This document shows positions 21,644-21,840 of a DNA stretch of 21,840 nucleotides, in pieces. The DNA is taken from the IMG/VR virus record IMGVR_UViG_3300035659_000112, positions 1-21,840 of that record. One strand, written 5' to 3'. The notes under the pieces were generated by a model. It saw only the letters and a list, made by a program, of their open reading frames with translations. It was not told where the DNA came from and ran no database searches. The DNA comes from a virus. Positions within the stretch are counted from its first letter, which is position 1; every line of letters begins with the position of its first letter. Position numbers and translations under genes: made by a program.

Positions 21644-21649
21644 TGCACT

Positions 21650-21678
21650 ATAATACCATTTCCTTGCGTGGATGTCAA
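21650..21678 (-). promoter_or_regulatory. Consensus-like promoter P2
   Basis: TTGACA (21673-21678), 17-base spacer, TATTAT (21650-21655) with TGG before the -10. Directed to the left; about 145 bases before terminator T2 begins its stem. Confidence 0.85.
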
Positions 21679-21727
21679 CTCTGTGACAATAAGCTGGCCT
21701 ACATACACCGCATTGCCATGTCGAGGG

Positions 21728-21765
21728 GAAAAAAAGAAGCCCGACGCTATCAACATCGGGCTTCT
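21728..21765 (-). terminator. Intrinsic terminator T1
   Basis: AGAAGCCCGA (21735-21744) pairs with TCGGGCTTCT (21756-21765): a 10-bp stem, 11-base loop, then seven T on the minus strand (21729-21735). A textbook intrinsic terminator. Its flanks (TTCAGAA before, TTTTCCCCTCGA after) recur at T2. Confidence 0.92.
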
Positions 21766-21799
21766 GAACTGTAGTAGGATGCAGGTTGCCAACATCCAA
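21729..21799 (-). ncRNA. Candidate small RNA of about 70 nt
   Basis: From the expected start of P1 (about 21799) to terminator T1. It contains GGATG and CATCC arms that can form a small hairpin (around 21782-21798) ahead of the terminator stem. No coding frame with a ribosome site fits inside. Could be a true small RNA or a prematurely terminated leader; it does not fold as a tRNA. Confidence 0.5.
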
Positions 21800-21805
21800 C
21801 GAACC

Positions 21806-21835
21806 ATTATACCATATTGCACTGCCGGTTGTCAA
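21806..21835 (-). promoter_or_regulatory. Consensus promoter P1
   Basis: TTGACA (21830-21835), an 18-base spacer and TATAAT (21806-21811), with TGG directly before the -10 box. Perfect hexamers; reads to the left toward terminator T1 only about 40 bases beyond the start. Confidence 0.9.
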
Positions 21836-21840
21836 GTAAA

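Larger units (their letters stand above)
21350..21840. other. Noncoding regulatory region
   Basis: No protein gene is convincing in these 491 bases. It contains three strong minus-strand promoters, two intrinsic terminators that share flanking sequence (TCGAGGGGAAAA on the plus strand at 21462-21473 and 21721-21732), and hairpins with the same UGAA loop. It separates the structural operon from whatever lies further right. Confidence 0.8.

Noticed and set aside
21729-21799. tRNA gene
   Set aside because: The length is right, but there is no acceptor stem, T-loop GTTC in the right place or anticodon arm, and the end is a perfect terminator.
21631-21822. Minus-strand frame of 63 codons at the right edge
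   Set aside because: It runs through promoter P1, terminator T1 and promoter P2, so it cannot be a sensible gene.

Overview
This window is part of a tailed-phage (or prophage) genome. Every gene I can support lies on the minus strand, so transcription runs from the high coordinates to the low ones. The order is the standard structural-gene order of a siphovirus: scaffold-like protein, N4-gp56-type major capsid protein, head-completion and neck proteins, tail tube, a tail-assembly chaperone pair joined by a -1 ribosomal frameshift, tape measure, tail tip/hub, a long fibre, then a lysis-like cassette. No sheath gene is present, which suggests a non-contractile tail. Terminase, portal, replication, integrase and any recognisable endolysin are not in the window. 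The host is probably a diderm (Gram-negative-type) bacterium: several proteins carry Sec signal peptides or lipoprotein signals, strong GGAG-type ribosome sites precede most genes, and promoters match the sigma-70 consensus closely. I cannot name the host lineage from sequence alone.

Right edge (21350-21840): about 490 bases with no convincing protein gene. It holds three strong minus-strand promoters, two of them followed by their own intrinsic terminator, so it probably makes two short RNAs (about 70 and 175 nt) ahead of the main structural operon. The third promoter starts the structural operon at the scaffold-like gene (21349).

Head and neck (15601-21349): scaffold-like protein, major capsid protein, a small signal-peptide protein between two strong hairpins, then a run of small, often overlapping genes for connector and head-completion proteins. 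Tail (4418-15650): a small protein of unknown role, tail tube, the G/GT chaperones with slippery site and downstream stem-loop, an 831-residue tape measure with a very charged C-terminal part, four tail-tip or baseplate proteins, and a 1050-residue fibre with about 22 copies of an 18-residue repeat and, unusually, a signal peptide.

Lysis-like cassette (1305-4408): an exported protein, a membrane protein, a lipoprotein, a caspase-like cysteine protease, a YceK/Rz1-like lipoprotein, a holin candidate and a small membrane protein, several of them linked by ATGA stop/start overlaps. The caspase-like gene sits where an endolysin would usually be, and is the most unexpected gene here. A terminator (about 1235-1271) closes this operon. 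A new consensus promoter (1109-1137) starts a second minus-strand unit with an unknown 206-residue protein, a small Cys4 protein and a gene cut by the left edge.
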